A stretch of DNA of 31,185 bases from Lingula anatina (taxonomy: Eukaryota > Brachiopoda > Lingulata > Lingulida > Lingulidae): positions 317,392 through 348,576 of the forward strand of contig NW_019775424.1 in NCBI RefSeq assembly GCF_001039355.2. The letters run 5' to 3'. A program made the translations under genes and the position numbers. This document shows, piece after piece, positions 29,550 to 31,185 of the stretch. The stretch's first letter is position 1, and every line of letters begins with the position of its first letter. The notes beneath the pieces were generated by a model that saw only the letters and a program-made list of their open reading frames with translations, did no database searches and had not been told where the DNA came from.

Positions 29550-31185
29550 ACGCAGACTGGGGATGGGGGACAAGAATTGAGGCGGAAGCCATTCTTGCTC
29601 TTCAGCTTGCAGACGGCGGTTGGTTCGATAACAGTGACCCCAATGTAGCTGTTAGCGTCAAACAACTGAACTTGGATCTGCTGGCAGCATTAAGCAGGTA
29701 AGCCCAAGGGAGAAAGGGTTGTTGTGACTGTTGTTTAAACACCATAGAGTCGTTCTGTCTGCCTCAGTGGCAAATCCAAGGGTAGAAGCACAGTGGGCCA
29801 CATTCCTATACCCTTAACTTTGGAGCCCCCTCTCTCCCAAATAAATATAACAGTACAAAAAGCGACATAAATCAAAACAATTTTTGCATATCTTTTCTTT
29901 CACATATCATTTACATTTGGTTGGTGATTATAATTACCAACCAAATGTAAATGATATGTCAAAGAAAAGATATGCAAAAATTGTTTTGATTTATGTCGCT
30001 TTTTGTACTGTTATATTTATTTATAAGCGATCCACTTTAGACTAGAACATTTGCTGCTCATCCCCTTTCCACTTAACAACACCCTGGATCTGAACGGGTC
30101 TGTACCCCCCCCCCCCTCCTTGATGTACATTTACGTAGAATAATACTGCTATAAATAAATAAACCCCTTGTTTAATTACGTGTAGCATTAATTGCAATTT
30201 TGCTTTCCCAGTGACTCAACACTGGACAAGGAGGAATGGTATGGAGGAAAACTGGGCCAATACATCTGTGCTCTGGTGGCCACCTGCCAAAACCCACAGG
30301 ACTTCTACGGCCACGACCTGGTGGCGATAATGGAAAAACACATGAATGGCTTCCCACGCCACTACTTTAATCACAACTTCGCCTACGCCTGGGGAGTGCT
30401 AGCTCTGTGTGCGGCGGGGGTCGCAGTCGATGATAGATTTGTCCAGAAAATGGCGAATGATGCCGGGAATTACACATTTGGAATAGGTATTCAAAAGTGA
30501 ATTAAAACTGCAGAGAATTGGAATTTACTTATTTTGGTCAGATTTCTGAACAAACTCAATATGATGTTATGAGTAATTTATTCAAATGAAACTGGGAGAG
30601 TAAGTTGTTCAAAGACGTACAAATTAAAAACAAAAGGCCGAAAGGCACTTTGACAGTTAAGGTCTGTTGTTTATCACGAAATTTCTAAAGAATACTACTT
30701 AAAGCAACATTTAAGTATTATTCCCGGATCACAAACATGTATATTTATGCCGTTATCAAATTAATTTTGAGATTTTATATTTTCATAAATTTAGATGAGG
30801 CAGCAATGTCGGTGATCGCCTTATCATGCGTGCGCAACCAAGCTGACGTCACATCTGCCATGGACTTGGGAGTCAAATATATTCTGAACAAGAAGAAAAA
30901 CGATGGATCCTTTGGGAACGAGTATACAACCAGTCTTGCATTGCAGGTGTTCATTTTGTTTATATTCATTTAGCTCATTGGAAAAATCAATTAAGTTAAA
31001 TCATTTAAGTTAAATGGCAAATATAATACCCTTAACGTGAAATAAATAATTTATGTTCACTTTTATTTCCGAGCACATGATATAAAGACGGGACTAATTC
31101 CTTTCTCCATTTAAGAGGAGAATGGTTAGGAAATACTGACAATTAGAGGCGTTTAACGGCATTTCTGTGGAACTAAGAGCGTTTC
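29549..31185 (+). CDS. partial second copy of the cobalamin-binding gene (exons 2-4)
   Basis: Exons 29549-29697 (5' part missing), 30212-30486 and 30795-30946 match exons 2-4 of the gene at 12223, with the same phases and splice sites. All are open. The window ends inside the next intron. Exon 2 differs from the first copy at 9 of about 148 bases (one amino-acid change, Ser to Ile, in WGWGTRSEAEA). Exon 3 differs at 2 of 275 (both silent) and exon 4 at none. Introns are also very similar except for a foldback insertion. The copy lacks the signal-peptide exon and starts abruptly after a TA array and an N. It could be a tandem duplicate, an uncollapsed second haplotype, or a misjoin. Confidence 0.85.
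29839..30022. repeat. 87-bp-arm foldback in an intron of the second copy
   Basis: Left arm 29839-29925 and right arm 29936-30022 are reverse complements with essentially one mismatch, separated by 10 bases. The first gene copy has only the left-arm sequence at the matching place (about 12985-13072) and then goes directly to AAGCGATCCA. Confidence 0.95.

Noticed and set aside
1-31185. tRNA or rRNA genes
   Set aside because: I looked for the T-arm box and conserved rRNA words on both strands and saw no convincing match. A tRNA scan would be decisive.

Overview
The window is eukaryotic nuclear DNA. Its genes have many GT-AG introns, and the spacers are AT-rich and full of microsatellites. The gene content is animal: TRIM-NHL proteins, a cobalamin-binding protein of the intrinsic factor/transcobalamin family, and a multi-exon secreted proteinase K-like subtilisin. 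Tandem TRIM-NHL paralogs, a WAP-type cysteine-rich exon and heavy local repeats fit a marine invertebrate (lophotrochozoan, hemichordate or cephalochordate grade). The sequence alone does not fix the phylum. Three single N bases (232, 2119, 29549) mark weak spots in the assembly.

Layout. (1) 988-1713 (+): a small protein with a CHORD-like Cys/His zinc-binding C-terminus. (2) 3495-6087 (+) and 8621-11182 (+): two head-to-tail RING/B-box/coiled-coil/NHL proteins. The first has an intron before its last NHL blade and the second has none. (3) 12223-17233 (+): a nine-exon cobalamin-binding protein that I reconstructed exon by exon to 417 aa, with every splice phase agreeing. (4) 18408-24851 (-): a seventeen-coding-exon secreted subtilisin reconstructed to 426 aa with a complete catalytic triad. 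It is convergent with gene 3 and has a TATA box and an upstream 5'UTR exon. (5) 26338-28525: a ~1 kb-arm inverted repeat. Each arm carries a WAP-like exon, open in the right arm and stopped early in the left. A small hairpin element and a TA microsatellite lie at its centre, and a second hairpin copy lies at 28739-28879. (6) 29549-31185: a 5'-truncated second copy of the cobalamin-binding gene (exons 2-4). It starts abruptly at an N next to a TA microsatellite and has an extra 87-bp-arm foldback in one intron.

The genes form no operon-like unit. The TRIM pair is a local tandem duplication of predicted E3 ligases. The cobalamin carrier and the subtilisin are both predicted secreted proteins, and their closeness may be incidental. 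The right-hand 5 kb is a patchwork of inverted and direct duplications joined by TA-rich repeats. It is the most unusual part of the window and the part most likely to hold assembly or haplotype artefacts.
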